From assembly GCA_963735465.1 (NCBI GenBank), contig CAVTLA010000002.1, positions 496,001 to 560,000 of the forward strand: a stretch of 64,000 nt of DNA, in the 5' to 3' direction. Position 1 is the stretch's first letter. Every line of letters begins with the position of its first letter. Positions 25,943-34,741 of this stretch are shown here, piece after piece. A program made the position numbers and the translations under genes. The notes beneath the pieces were generated by a model. That model worked only from the letters and a program-made list of their open reading frames with translations. It was not told the origin of the DNA and searched no databases. The stretch comes from DASZHJ01 sp963735465. Lineage in GTDB: Bacteria; Pseudomonadota; Alphaproteobacteria; ATCC43930; CGMCC-115725.

Positions 25943-26016
25943 TGGAGCGGGTGAAGGGAATCGAACCCTCGTCGTAAGCTTGGGAAGCTTCTGCTCTACC
26001 ATTGAGCTACACCCGC
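25943..26016 (-). tRNA. tRNA-Gly (anticodon CCC)
   Basis: 74 bases on the minus strand with all four arms: acceptor GCGGGTG/CACCCGC, D arm GCTC/GAGC, anticodon loop TTCCCAA giving CCC (decodes GGG), T loop TTCGATT, and an encoded TCCA 3' end. It resembles E. coli glyU closely. No direct repeat of its 3' end or integrase lies nearby, so it is not an occupied attachment site here. Confidence 0.95.
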
Positions 26017-26070
26017 GCTCCGGCTGAACTCTAGACGAAGGCCGCGCGGCGCATCAAGGCCGCAGCGGGG

Positions 26071-27498
26071 TCACGCCGGGGTGGGCTCCGAGGCGGTGAC
26101 GGCGGGCTCCGGCGCTTGGGCGAGGGGCGGAAATACCAGCTCCACCCGCAGCCCGGGGTCATTGTCCGCCACGACGATACGGGCGTCATGCAGCTCGGCC
26201 ACCGCCTGCACCAGGCTGAGGCCGAGCCCGTTGCCGCCGGTGCTGCGGCTGCACTCCAGGCGATAGAACCGCTCGAAGACCCGCTGGCGCTGATCCGCCG
26301 GAATCCCGGGTCCGCGGTCGCCGACGGCGAGGGAGGCGCCGGCGGCACGGCGGGCGACCTCCACCTCGACGTCGCCCTTCCCGTGCTTCACCGCGTTGTC
26401 GACGAGATTGGAGAGCGCCTCGAAGAGGAGGTCGCGGTCGCCCCAGACCAGCACCTCGGGATCCGCGGCGAAGCGCACATGGGCGCCCCGCTCCTCCGCC
26501 GCGGCATCGAAGAGATCCGCCACCTCGGCGGCGAGCCGGCCGAGATCGACGGCGGCGAATCCCACCGTGCGCTCGCGCGCCTCCACCGACGAGATCCGCA
26601 GCAGCGAGGCGAAGGTCTGGAGGACGCCGTCGAGCTCGGCGACCGTCCGCGCCAGAAGCACGGTGTCGCCCTCGCCGCGCGGGGCACGGAGCGCCATCTC
26701 GAGGCGACCGCGCATCCGCATCAGCGGCGTGCGCAGGTCGTGGGCGATGCTGTCGGACACTTGCTTGATGCCGCCCACGAGATCCTCGATGCGCGCCAGC
26801 ATCGAGTTGAGATTGCCGGCGAGCTGATCCCACTCGTCCCTGGTGCCGCGGAGCGGGATGCGCTGACCGAGGCCGCTCGCCATGATCGCCCGGCTGGTGG
26901 TGTTGATCGCCTCGATGCGCGAGACGGTCCGCCGCGTCACCGAGATCCCCGCCGCCACCGCCATCGCGCAGAACAGGGCGACGCCGAGGGCGATGCCCCG
27001 CCTGATGACGCCGATGAACTCCCGCGTGTCGTCGATGTCCTTGCCGACCAGGAGATGGGTGCCGTCCGGCAGCGTGGCGGCGACCGCCCGCAGCAGCGGC
27101 GGTGCCTCCGCCTCCGGGCGCCAGTCCCGCGCCGCGAATTCGATCCAACCGTCGCCGCCCCGCGCCGCGGCCGGCCAGGACTGGAGGTTGCCGGCGAGCG
27201 GCGCGTACGCGGCGTCGGCGACGAGATAGAGATCACCGTCGGCGGGCGCCGCCGCGCGATGGGCGGCGATGAGCTCGGCGAGCGCCGGCGCGCCGCCGCT
27301 GTCAAAGGCCGCCAGCAGCACGCGTTGCTCGGCAACGATGCCCGCGTCGTAGCGGCTTTGCAGATAGGCCGCCGTCGACCAGTAGACGTAAGCGAAGAGC
27401 GCCGCCACCGAGACCGAGAACAGGCCGACGTAGAGGATCGCCAGACGGAAAGTCGAGGAGCGCAGCGTCTTGCGGAAGAGTGTCCTAGGCGGGCGCAT
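26071..27498 (-). CDS. sensor histidine kinase (HAMP, HisKA, HATPase)
   Basis: 475 residues. Two membrane helices (about 18-38 and 168-186) flank a periplasmic sensor of 125 residues with no obvious family. A HAMP linker follows (190-240), then the phosphoacceptor helix SDSIAHDLRTPLMR with His253, and the ATPase N box NLVDNAVKHGKG, G1 box DRGPGIP, F box ERFYR and G2 box GGNGLGLSL. It is an active-looking inner-membrane kinase. Its start overlaps the response-regulator stop by 14 bases, so the pair is co-translated. The signal sensed is unknown. Confidence 0.93.
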   Translation of the reverse strand: MRPPRTLFRKTLRSSTFRLAILYVGLFSVSVAALFAYVYWSTAAYLQSRYDAGIVAEQRVLLAAFDSGGAPALAELIAAHRAAAPADGDLYLVADAAYAPLAGNLQSWPAAARGGDGWIEFAARDWRPEAEAPPLLRAVAATLPDGTHLLVGKDIDDTREFIGVIRRGIALGVALFCAMAVAAGISVTRRTVSRIEAINTTSRAIMASGLGQRIPLRGTRDEWDQLAGNLNSMLARIEDLVGGIKQVSDSIAHDLRTPLMRMRGRLEMALRAPRGEGDTVLLARTVAELDGVLQTFASLLRISSVEARERTVGFAAVDLGRLAAEVADLFDAAAEERGAHVRFAADPEVLVWGDRDLLFEALSNLVDNAVKHGKGDVEVEVARRAAGASLAVGDRGPGIPADQRQRVFERFYRLECSRSTGGNGLGLSLVQAVAELHDARIVVADNDPGLRVELVFPPLAQAPEPAVTASEPTPA

Positions 27499-28165
27499 TC
27501 AGACGGAACCCGACGCCGCGCACGGTCTGGATCAGCGTGGGGGCGTCGTTGGCGTCGATCTTGCGGCGCAGACGCCCGACATAGACATCGACGATGTTCG
27601 TCATGGGATCGAAGTGCACGTCCCAGACGCTGGCCAGCAGCATCGCCCGCGACAGCACGCGACCCTCGTTGCGCATGAAATATTCCAGAAGCTGGAACTC
27701 GCGCGGCAACAGCTCGATGTCGGCGTCGGCGCGGCGGACCCGGCGCGCCAGCAGATCCACCTCGAGATCGCCGACCCGCAGCAGCGTCTCCTTCACCAGG
27801 GCGGCGCTGCGGCGCGCGAGCGCATCGACCCGCGCCAGGAGCTCGGCGAGCGCGAAAGGCTTCACGAGATAGTCGTCGCCGCCGGCGCGCAGGCCACGCA
27901 CACGATCGTCCACCTCGCCCAGCGCACTGATGATGAGGGTCGGCGTGGCGACGCCGCCGGAGCGGAGCTGGCGCACCACCTCCAGACCGTCGAGTCCCGG
28001 CAGCATGCGATCGACGGTCATCACGGCGTAGTCGGAGCCGCGGCCACGCTCGATCGCCGCCGCGCCGTCCCGGGCGAGATCGACCGCATAGCCGCCCTGG
28101 CCGAGACAGTCGGCCAGCTGGCCGGCGGTCTCCACATCATCCTCAACCACGAGTACGCGACGCAT
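27485..28165 (-). CDS. OmpR/PhoB-family response regulator
   Basis: 226 residues. Receiver domain with the acidic pair EDD (8-10), phosphorylation site Asp52 in VDRMLPG, Ser/Thr switch in LIISAL and Lys in VKPFA. The DNA-binding winged helix ends the protein: LPREFQLLEYFMRNEGRVLSR and VDVYVGRLRRKID. It is the first gene of the two-component operon, cognate to the kinase it overlaps. A 16-base inverted repeat, CTAAC-N6-GTTAG, lies about 85 bases upstream and could be an autoregulatory site. Confidence 0.94.
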   Translation of the reverse strand: MRRVLVVEDDVETAGQLADCLGQGGYAVDLARDGAAAIERGRGSDYAVMTVDRMLPGLDGLEVVRQLRSGGVATPTLIISALGEVDDRVRGLRAGGDDYLVKPFALAELLARVDALARRSAALVKETLLRVGDLEVDLLARRVRRADADIELLPREFQLLEYFMRNEGRVLSRAMLLASVWDVHFDPMTNIVDVYVGRLRRKIDANDAPTLIQTVRGVGFRLNAPA

Positions 28166-28492
28166 GTTGCGATGTCCGTCATCAGTGCGATCCGGCGGCG
28201 CGGTGCCGCCCGCCTGGTGCCTACACCCGCGGCCCCGCGGGGGACACTAACATTCCCGTTAGCGGCGGATCGCGGCCGCTGCCCCTCGCCAGCGACGATC
28301 GGCGCGCCTCTCGAACGCTTTGCAATGATCACGCGGGCGTGAGAAAGTGCGCGAAGGGGAGCGCTGTTGAACTGGGGGACAACCCATGAGCGCAGAGGCC
28401 GAGGCGCGGGCGCGGGAATGCGCGACCGCGGTTCTTGCTGCGTCCGCGAAGGACACGCAATCTCCCGTCGACTGAACAGGGCAAGGGACATA
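28166..28492. other. divergent intergenic region, 327 bases
   Basis: Gap between the response-regulator gene (leftward) and hpnK (rightward). It holds the perfect inverted repeat CTAAC-N6-GTTAG at 28247-28262 and GC-rich stretches, but no convincing RNA gene or conserved ORF; the open frame that extends hpnK upstream has Arg-rich composition unlike the family, and I treat it as noncoding. A rightward promoter must lie here but no consensus is clear. Confidence 0.5.
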
Positions 28493-29365
28493 GTGCCGAA
28501 GCAGCTTATCGTCACCGCCGACGACTTCGGCGTCGCGGTCCCCGTCAACGAGGCGGTGGAGCTCGGTCACCGGAACGGCATCCTCACCGGCGCCAGCCTC
28601 ATGGTGACGGCACCGGCGGCCGCCGACGCGGTCGAGCGCGCGCGCCGCCTGCCCCGTCTCGGCGTCGGCCTGCACGTCGTCCTCGTCGACGGACGCCCCG
28701 CCCTGCCGCCGGAGCAGATCCCCGATCTGGTGCAGCCGAACGGCCGTTTCTTCAACGATGTCTTGCGCATCGCGATCCCCCTCTATACAAGCCGGCGCGT
28801 CCAGGCGCAGGCGGAGGCGGAGGTCCGCGCCCAGCTGGAGGCATTTCGTCGCACGGGGCTGAGGCTTGACCGCGTCGATGGACATCATCATTTCCACCTC
28901 CACCCGACGCTGCAGCGCATCCTGGTGCGGCTGGCGCCGGAGTATGGAATAGGAGCCATGCGACTGCCCCGCGAGCCCTTCGCCGCATCCTGGACCGCCA
29001 CGCACGAGCGCGCCGCCGCGCGGCTCATGAGCTGGTGCCTGCTGCGCGGCCGCACTGCCACCATGCAGCGCCGGCTCGAGCGCGCCGGCATCCGCTTCAA
29101 CGACACCATCCTCGGGCTCAACGACAGCGGCCACATGACGCCGCACCGCGTGCGACAGTTCCTGGCCGCGCTGCCGGAGGGGACCAGCGAGCTCTATATG
29201 CATCCGGCGACCGGGCGATGGGGCAGTGTCGATCCGCTCCCCGACAGCTACGAGCCGGAGCAGGAATACGCCGCCCTCGTCGATCCCGGCGTGAAGGAGA
29301 CGCTGAAGTCGAGCGGCGCCGTTCTCACCACCTTCGCGGCCCTCGCCGATGGGGCCCGGCCATGA
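28493..29365 (+). CDS. hpnK: HpnK-like YdjC-family deacetylase
   Basis: 290 residues from GTG at 28493, chosen because KQLIVTADDFG is the family N-terminus; the longer frame adds atypical residues. Metal-site motifs of YdjC/ChbG carbohydrate deacetylases are present: ADDFG (Asp pair), VGLHVVLVDGRP and DGHHHFHLHP. The pairing with a TIGR00374-type membrane protein is the HpnK-HpnL order of hopanoid gene clusters, in which HpnK deacetylates glucosaminyl bacteriohopanetetrol. HpnI and HpnJ are not in this window. A general ChbG-like sugar deacetylase is the alternative. Its stop overlaps hpnL by four bases. Confidence 0.75.
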   Translation: MPKQLIVTADDFGVAVPVNEAVELGHRNGILTGASLMVTAPAAADAVERARRLPRLGVGLHVVLVDGRPALPPEQIPDLVQPNGRFFNDVLRIAIPLYTSRRVQAQAEAEVRAQLEAFRRTGLRLDRVDGHHHFHLHPTLQRILVRLAPEYGIGAMRLPREPFAASWTATHERAAARLMSWCLLRGRTATMQRRLERAGIRFNDTILGLNDSGHMTPHRVRQFLAALPEGTSELYMHPATGRWGSVDPLPDSYEPEQEYAALVDPGVKETLKSSGAVLTTFAALADGARP

Positions 29366-30345
29366 AGCGCGCGACAATCATGGCACTGGTCCTGGGCCTC
29401 ACGGCCAGCGCGTGGCTCATCGCCTGGGTCGGCGCCAGCCAGGTGGCCGGGGCGGTGCAGGTGGCGGGCGTCCACGGCATCCTCGCGATCACCCTCTTCA
29501 ACGTGATCCCGATCGCACTGTGCGGCATCGCCTGGTGCGCCCTGATCGAGCCAGCGCCCGCGCGCGCCAATCTGCTGATGATCTGGGTTCGCTTCCTGCG
29601 CTCGTCGGTGAGCGAGCTGCTGCCGATCGGCGGCGAGCTGGTCGGGATCCGCGTGATGATCCTGAACGGCATCGACAGCCGCACCGCCGGCGCCACGACC
29701 GTCGTCGACATGACCCTGGAGCTGGTGAGCCAGCTCGCCTTCACCGCGCTGGGCCTCGTGCTGCTCCTCCTCGACGGCCGCGACGACGCGCTCGCCGCGT
29801 GGTCGCTGGTCGGGCTGTGCGTCGCGGTGGCGACGGCGATCGTCTTTCTCGTCATCCAGCAGCGCGGTCTCTTCCGCTGGCTGGAGGCCCTGCCGCATCG
29901 GATCGCCGCCGGCATGAGCTGGGCGCGCCTCCCCGAGCTCGCCGGCATCGACGGCGAGATCCACGCGATCTATCGCCGTCCGCGCGCGCTGCTGATGGGA
30001 ACGCTCTGGCACTCCGTCGGCTGGATCGTCGGTGTCGGCGAGGCGTGGCTCGCGCTCTGGTTCCTGGATGCGCCGGTATCCTTCGCCGAGGTGCTCATCA
30101 TCGAGAGCCTCGCCTTCGCCCTCAGAAGCGCCGCCTTTGTGGTGCCCGGCGCGCTCGGCGTGCAGGAGGGCGGCTATATCGCGCTCGGCGCGCTCTTCGG
30201 CCTCGGACCCGACGTGGCGCTCGCGCTCTCGCTGCTCAAGCGGGCGCGCGAGGTGCTGCTGGCGGTTCCCGCATTGCTCGCCTGGAAGCTGGTGGAGCTG
30301 CGCGCCTGGCGCCGCCGCGCCGTCGCCGCGCCTTACGCCTCTTAA
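29362..30345 (+). CDS. hpnL: HpnL-like membrane protein (lysylphosphatidylglycerol synthetase TM-region family)
   Basis: 327 residues with about eight helices, ATG in the stop of hpnK. The family hallmark FVVPGALGVQEGGYIALGALFGL is present in pieces (VVPGALGVQEGGY near 263-275), as is RFLRSSVSELLPIGGELVG near 80. Proteins of this group may flip or transport lipids; HpnL is linked to hopanoid handling but is not biochemically settled. Translational coupling with HpnK supports a joint role in envelope lipids. Confidence 0.75.
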   Translation: MKRATIMALVLGLTASAWLIAWVGASQVAGAVQVAGVHGILAITLFNVIPIALCGIAWCALIEPAPARANLLMIWVRFLRSSVSELLPIGGELVGIRVMILNGIDSRTAGATTVVDMTLELVSQLAFTALGLVLLLLDGRDDALAAWSLVGLCVAVATAIVFLVIQQRGLFRWLEALPHRIAAGMSWARLPELAGIDGEIHAIYRRPRALLMGTLWHSVGWIVGVGEAWLALWFLDAPVSFAEVLIIESLAFALRSAAFVVPGALGVQEGGYIALGALFGLGPDVALALSLLKRAREVLLAVPALLAWKLVELRAWRRRAVAAPYAS

Positions 30346-30431
30346 CCCTGTCTTTTCCGAGGCTTGGCCGCCAGCCCCGAGCGGGGTAGACTGCCCCGTC
30401 TTCCAGACAAAATCGGTGGTAGTCTTAGGTC

Positions 30432-31676
30432 ATGACCGATGTCACCGCGGGCGCCCTGCGCCGCGACGTCAAGATCATCTCGCTGGTCAGCACGGCGCAC
30501 GGCTTCAGCCATTTCTTCCAGCTGGTGCTGCCGCCGCTGTTTCCGTTCATGACCGACGCGTTCGGCATCGGCTTCGGCGAGGCCGGCATGCTGATGCTGC
30601 TGTTCTATGCCACCTCGGGCCTGGCGCAGACGCCGGCGGGATTCCTGGTCGACCGCTTCGGCGCGCGGAACGTGCTGCTGGGTGGGCTCGCCCTCGGCGC
30701 CACCAGCATGGGCCTCGTCGGGCTGGCGCCGAGCTTCTGGGCGGTGATGCCGCTGGCGGTGCTCGCGGGTCTCGGCAACAGCGTCTTCCATCCCGCCGAC
30801 TACTCGATCCTGACCCACACCGTGAGCCATCCGCGCATGGCGCGCGCCTATGGCGTCCACACGCTGGCGGGCAACATCGGCTGGACGGTGGCACCGATCA
30901 CCGTCCTGACGCTCAGCCATTTCCTCGGCTGGCGCGGCGCGCTGGTGGCGGTGGGATGCCTCGGCATCGGCGTGGTACTGCTGCTGGCGAGCCAAAGCGG
31001 CATCCTGCTCGACGAGAGGCATCGCCGGGCCGCGCCGCGGACCGAGACGACCGCGCCGCCGGTCTCCTACCTCGCCCTGCTGGCGTCAGCGCCGATCCTG
31101 CTGTGCTTCGCCTATTTCGTGCTGCTGTCAGTGGCGCTGATCGGCAACCAGACCTTCATGCCGGCGGCACTCAACCGGCTCTACGGCATCTCGCTCGAGA
31201 GCGGCAACGCGGCGCTCACCGCCTATTTGCTGGCGGGCTCCCTCGGCATTCTCGCCGGCGGCATCCTCGCCGACCGCACGCGCCGGCACGAGCGCATCGT
31301 GGCCCTGGGACTGCTGGTGGCGGCGGGGCTCGTGCTCGCGGTCGGCACCATCGCACTGCCGGACATCGTCATTATCGTCTTCGTGGCACTCGCCGGATTC
31401 ATGACCGGCACCACGACGCCGTCCCGCGACATGCTCGTGCGCAGCGCAACGCCGCCGGGCGCCACCGGCAAGGTGTTCGGCTTCGTCTACTCCGGTCTCG
31501 ATCTCGGTTCGGCGTTGACGCCGCCGATGCTCGGATATTTCCTGGATCAGGGGCAGCCCCGGCTGGTGTTCGTGCTTTCGGCGGTGGCGCTGGCCCTCAC
31601 GGTGCTCACCGCCTTCGGCCTCAAGGGCAAAGCGCGGCCGGCGGCGGTGCGCGCCGGCACGGCCCCGGCCGAGTAG
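30432..31676 (+). CDS. MFS transporter, fosmidomycin-resistance-like group
   Basis: 414 residues, twelve predicted helices. Helix 1-2 reads STAHGFSHFFQLVLPPLFPF, helix 2-3 loop GFLVDRFGARN, and helix 4 NSVFHPADYSILTHTVSHPR, the FHPAD motif being typical of the FSR-like group. The central loop after helix 6 is long and charged. It should export a small hydrophilic compound by proton exchange; the substrate is unknown. It is a single gene between hpnL and apaG. Confidence 0.88.
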   Translation: MTDVTAGALRRDVKIISLVSTAHGFSHFFQLVLPPLFPFMTDAFGIGFGEAGMLMLLFYATSGLAQTPAGFLVDRFGARNVLLGGLALGATSMGLVGLAPSFWAVMPLAVLAGLGNSVFHPADYSILTHTVSHPRMARAYGVHTLAGNIGWTVAPITVLTLSHFLGWRGALVAVGCLGIGVVLLLASQSGILLDERHRRAAPRTETTAPPVSYLALLASAPILLCFAYFVLLSVALIGNQTFMPAALNRLYGISLESGNAALTAYLLAGSLGILAGGILADRTRRHERIVALGLLVAAGLVLAVGTIALPDIVIIVFVALAGFMTGTTTPSRDMLVRSATPPGATGKVFGFVYSGLDLGSALTPPMLGYFLDQGQPRLVFVLSAVALALTVLTAFGLKGKARPAAVRAGTAPAE

Positions 31677-31798
31677 ACGGCCCGCGCGCGCCCACGCAAA
31701 GGCTTGACGGACCCCGCCCCTCATTGAGAATGGATCGATGATCAATGGCACCCACCGTGGCACCTCCTAGAAGGTCCGCAGCGCGCAGTCCGGCGGCC

Positions 31799-32191
31799 AT
31801 GTATTCGGCCACCACGCGCTCGATCAAAGTGACGGTGAAGCCGTTCTATCTGGAGGACCAGTCTTCGCCGGCGGAAAATCATTATGTTTGGGCCTATCAC
31901 GTCCGCATCGAGAACCGCGGCGGCGAGACGGTGCAGCTGCGCCGTCGGCACTGGCGCATCACCGACGCGCTCGGCCGCATGCAGGAAGTGAAGGGCGCCG
32001 GGGTCGTCGGCGAGCAGCCGATTCTCGGACCCGGCGAGATGTTCGAGTACACCAGCGGCACGCCGCTGCCGACGCCATCGGGCATCATGGTCGGCAGCTA
32101 CGAGATGGAAACCAAGGCGGGCGAGAGCTTCGACGTGGCGGTCCCCGCCTTCTCCCTCGACAGCCCGCATCAGCCGATCCGCCTGAACTGA
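31799..32191 (+). CDS. apaG: ApaG family protein
   Basis: 130 residues from ATG at 31799; that start gives the normal family length and begins just before the conserved SIKVTVKPFYLEDQSSP. Other ApaG marks: YVWAYHVRIENRG, RHWRITDALGRMQEV, GVVGEQPILGPGE and YTSGTPLPTPSG. The fold is an immunoglobulin-like beta sandwich. In enterobacteria apaG is linked to cobalt/magnesium phenotypes and to ApaH, but its biochemistry is unresolved. An upstream in-frame ATG (31745) would add a basic, Pro-rich stretch not found in relatives. It runs into folE with a 26-base gap. Confidence 0.92.
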   Translation: MYSATTRSIKVTVKPFYLEDQSSPAENHYVWAYHVRIENRGGETVQLRRRHWRITDALGRMQEVKGAGVVGEQPILGPGEMFEYTSGTPLPTPSGIMVGSYEMETKAGESFDVAVPAFSLDSPHQPIRLN

Positions 32192-32217
32192 AGCGGCGGC
32201 AGCAGGAGTTCACGTTC

Positions 32218-32874
32218 ATGCCTTCCAAGCCAGAACCGATCCGCGCCGTCGCGCCCAAGGGCAACGGCACCGCGCCGCGCCACCGCCCCTCACGCAACGA
32301 GGCCGAGGCAGCGGTGCGCACTCTCATCGAATGGGCGGGCGACGATCCCGAGCGCGAGGGTCTCAAGGGCACGCCCGGCCGCGTCGTGCGCTCCTACGAG
32401 GAATTCTTCCAGGGCTACGACACCGATCCCGTCGAGCTCCTGCAGCGCACCTTCGAGGAGACCGACGGCTACGACGAGATGGTGGTGCTGAAGGACATTC
32501 GTTTCGAATCCCACTGCGAGCACCACATGGTGCCGATCATCGGCAAGGCTCATGTGGCCTATCTGCCGCGCAACCGCGTCGTCGGCATCTCCAAGCTCGC
32601 GCGCCTGGTGGAGGTCTACGCCCGCCGCCTGCAGATCCAGGAGAAGATGACGGTGCAGATCGCCAACACGCTGAGCGACGTCCTGCAGCCCAAGGGCGTC
32701 GGCGTGGTGATCGAGGCGGCGCACCAGTGCATGACCACCCGCGGCGTTCACAAGCCCGGCGTCTCCATGGTGACGAGCCACATGCTGGGCGCCTTCCGCG
32801 AGGACCCGAGCACCCGGCGCGAATTCCTGGCATTGGTCGGCGCCGCCAGCTCGAGCGCGATCGGGAATGTTTAG
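32218..32874 (+). CDS. folE: GTP cyclohydrolase I
   Basis: 218 residues. Type I enzyme of folate biosynthesis, converting GTP to 7,8-dihydroneopterin triphosphate in the cytoplasm. Zinc ligands are conserved: Cys100 and His103 in ESHCEHHMVPI and Cys171 in AAHQCMTTRGVHKPG. GISKLARLVEVYARRLQIQE and TSHMLGAFRED complete the active site. The first 27 residues are a variable, Pro-rich extension. It lies 26 bases after apaG and probably shares its transcript. Palindromic repeat copy 2 follows directly and may end transcription. Confidence 0.96.
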   Translation: MPSKPEPIRAVAPKGNGTAPRHRPSRNEAEAAVRTLIEWAGDDPEREGLKGTPGRVVRSYEEFFQGYDTDPVELLQRTFEETDGYDEMVVLKDIRFESHCEHHMVPIIGKAHVAYLPRNRVVGISKLARLVEVYARRLQIQEKMTVQIANTLSDVLQPKGVGVVIEAAHQCMTTRGVHKPGVSMVTSHMLGAFREDPSTRREFLALVGAASSSAIGNV

Positions 32875-32903
32875 AGTCTAACCGGCCGCTGGATCGACGG
32901 GCG

Positions 32904-33000
32904 TGCGTCCTTCGACGCGCTCGCTCCGCTCGCTTGCTCAGGATGAGGCGGGACTGAGAGCTCCCTCATCCTGAGCAAGCGAAGCGCGTCGAAGGACGCG
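32904..33000. repeat. palindromic doublet repeat, copy 2
   Basis: Long left arm (32904-32948) beginning TGCGTCCTTCGACGCG and ending CTCAGGATGAGG, a 15-base spacer, and a short right arm (32964-32999) with the same ends inverted. Conserved ends are near identical to copies 1 and 3, while the arm centres vary. It fills the space between convergent folE and a lipoprotein gene, a position where the folded RNA could act as a bidirectional terminator or 3' end stabiliser. Confidence 0.9.
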
Positions 33001-33027
33001 GGATGGCCGCGCGGCGAGACGGCGCCG

Positions 33028-33624
33028 CTACTCCACGTAGCGGCCGAAGTTGCCGCGGATGTCGCTCTCGAGCTGACGGTCGAGGTCGGCCATCAGCTCA
33101 GTCTCCAGCCGGTACAAGATGCGGTCGCGCTCGTCGACGCTGGTGCCTTGGACGGTGGTCTGGGAGCGCTGGGTCTGCGCCGACGCCGTGCGCACGGTGA
33201 AGCCGCGCTCGTCCTTGATCTCGAGGCGCATGGCGACCCTGGCCTCGTAGCGCGTGTCCACCTGCTTGGTGAAGGTGCCGGTAAGGCCGCCCTCGGTCGC
33301 CACGGGAACCTCCACCACGCTGGCATCCAGCACGGTGGCGACGGCGCGGCCGGGACCACCCGTCGCCTCCAGGCGATCGCGCACCCAGCTTTCCGTCACA
33401 TGGGACAGCGGAACCGGAAGCTTTTCCTCGATGTGCGGCGATTGAAGATTCGGCTGATATTCCCGCACGAACTCGATGCGGCTGGCGACGAGATGCAGCT
33501 TCGGCTCGGTGGTGAAGCGGATATCGGCGAATTCCGGATGCGGCGGCGGACCGCTGCTGCAGGCCGAGAGAACGGCCATGAGCGCGCCCAGACACATCGC
33601 ACGATTGACGGAAACACGTGCCAT
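33028..33624 (-). CDS. predicted lipoprotein, unknown function
   Basis: 198 residues from ATG at 33624 with GGGGAGG seven bases ahead. Signal peptide with lipobox LSAC (Cys22), then SSGPPPHPEFADIRFTTEPKL. A later stretch, TLDASVVEVPV-like (ATVLDASVVEVPVATEGG) and RYEARVAMRLEIKDERG, suggests a beta-rich domain like proteins that resemble LPS- or outer-membrane-associated lipoproteins. I do not recognise a named family. It faces folE and is separated from hslO by about 100 bases on the same strand. Confidence 0.8.
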   Translation of the reverse strand: MARVSVNRAMCLGALMAVLSACSSGPPPHPEFADIRFTTEPKLHLVASRIEFVREYQPNLQSPHIEEKLPVPLSHVTESWVRDRLEATGGPGRAVATVLDASVVEVPVATEGGLTGTFTKQVDTRYEARVAMRLEIKDERGFTVRTASAQTQRSQTTVQGTSVDERDRILYRLETELMADLDRQLESDIRGNFGRYVE

Positions 33625-33725
33625 CGACCGACCTCCCCGAGATGAGCGGCAATGCGGCGCGACACTGCCGGCTGTTTTGGGCGAATTCAAGGCAGCCACC
33701 CGCGACATTTTTCGGGATCGTGGCT

Positions 33726-34649
33726 CTAGGCGGCCACGATCGCCGCCACCGCCGCCGCGTCGAACCGGTAGCTCTGGTTGCAGAATTCGCAGGTGACGGT
33801 CACGGATCCATCGGCCTCGCCGAGGTCACGGCGCTCCTCCGCCGGGAGCGACAGCAGCACCCGCTCGATGCGCTCGCGCGAGCAGCGGCACTCCGCGCGA
33901 ACTTCGTGGGTACGGAACACGCGCACGCCGTCCTCGTGGAAGAGGCGGAACAGCAGTGCCTCCGGCGAGAGAGCGGCATCGGTGAGCTCGTCCGAGGTGC
34001 TGGACGCCATGAGGATCAGCGCCCGGCGCCATCCGTCCTCCGCCGCCTCCCCGGACTCCATGATCTCCGCGCGCTCTCCCGCCGGCAGGCGCTGCAGGGT
34101 CAGGCAGCCGCCGCGCCAGCGCCCGTTCGCGTCCTGGCGCACCGCGACCTTGATGCCGGTCGCGATCTGCTCGGACTGGCGGAAATAGTGATGGATACAG
34201 TCGGCGAGCGTCGCGCCCTCGAGCGCCACGATGCCCTGATAACGCTCGGTGTCCTCGCCCTGGTCGACGGTGAAGGCGAGATATCCGGCACCCATGAGGC
34301 GGGGCACCGATGTGGTCGCGCCTCCCGCCATCGCCTGGGCAAGCTTCGCGGCGTCATATTGCGCATAGCCGCGCACGGCGCCCGTGCTGCTGACGTCGGC
34401 GACCAGCAGGCGGATCGCGCCGTCGCCCTTGGTCTGCAGCGTGAAGATGCCCTCGTACTTGAGCGCGCTGGCGAGCGCCACCGCCAGCGCGATCGCCTCT
34501 CCCAGCATCGTCGCCACCGGCGGCGGATAGTCGTGCCGCTTCACGATGGTATCGAGCGTCGGCCCGAGACGCACCAGGCGCCCGCGCAGATGAAACGGCT
34601 CGGTCTCGAACGGCTGCACGAGATCGTCGGGAATCGCCGGCGTGGTCAT
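33726..34649 (-). CDS. hslO: Hsp33 redox-regulated chaperone
   Basis: 307 residues from ATG at 34649; AAGAGA lies ahead, whereas the TTG six codons upstream has no ribosome site. The body carries KYEGIFTLQTKGDGAIRLLVAD and MGAGYLAFTVDQG. The C-terminal redox switch has all four zinc cysteines, ECRCS and CEFCNQSYRF. Under oxidative plus heat stress they form disulfides and activate holdase function in the cytoplasm. It follows argF by 92 bases in the argD-argF-hslO order seen in many alphaproteobacteria. Confidence 0.95.
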   Translation of the reverse strand: MTTPAIPDDLVQPFETEPFHLRGRLVRLGPTLDTIVKRHDYPPPVATMLGEAIALAVALASALKYEGIFTLQTKGDGAIRLLVADVSSTGAVRGYAQYDAAKLAQAMAGGATTSVPRLMGAGYLAFTVDQGEDTERYQGIVALEGATLADCIHHYFRQSEQIATGIKVAVRQDANGRWRGGCLTLQRLPAGERAEIMESGEAAEDGWRRALILMASSTSDELTDAALSPEALLFRLFHEDGVRVFRTHEVRAECRCSRERIERVLLSLPAEERRDLGEADGSVTVTCEFCNQSYRFDAAAVAAIVAA

Positions 34650-34741
34650 CGCATTCTCTTTCAGCAACGAATTTGAGCCCGCGGAACGCGGGAGACACCA
34701 TCGTCTCGCCGCGACGTAGCGGCAACCGATCGAAATTCAGG

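Noticed and set aside
25943..26016. tRNA-Gly as an integration site
   Set aside because: No integrase, no repeated 3' tRNA fragment and no shift in gene content on either side. The same applies to tRNA-Arg at 60244-60320.
28367..28492. Upstream extension of hpnK
   Set aside because: Adds about 42 Arg/Gly-rich residues with cysteines not found in YdjC proteins; the GTG at 28493 starts at the conserved KQLIVTADDFG.
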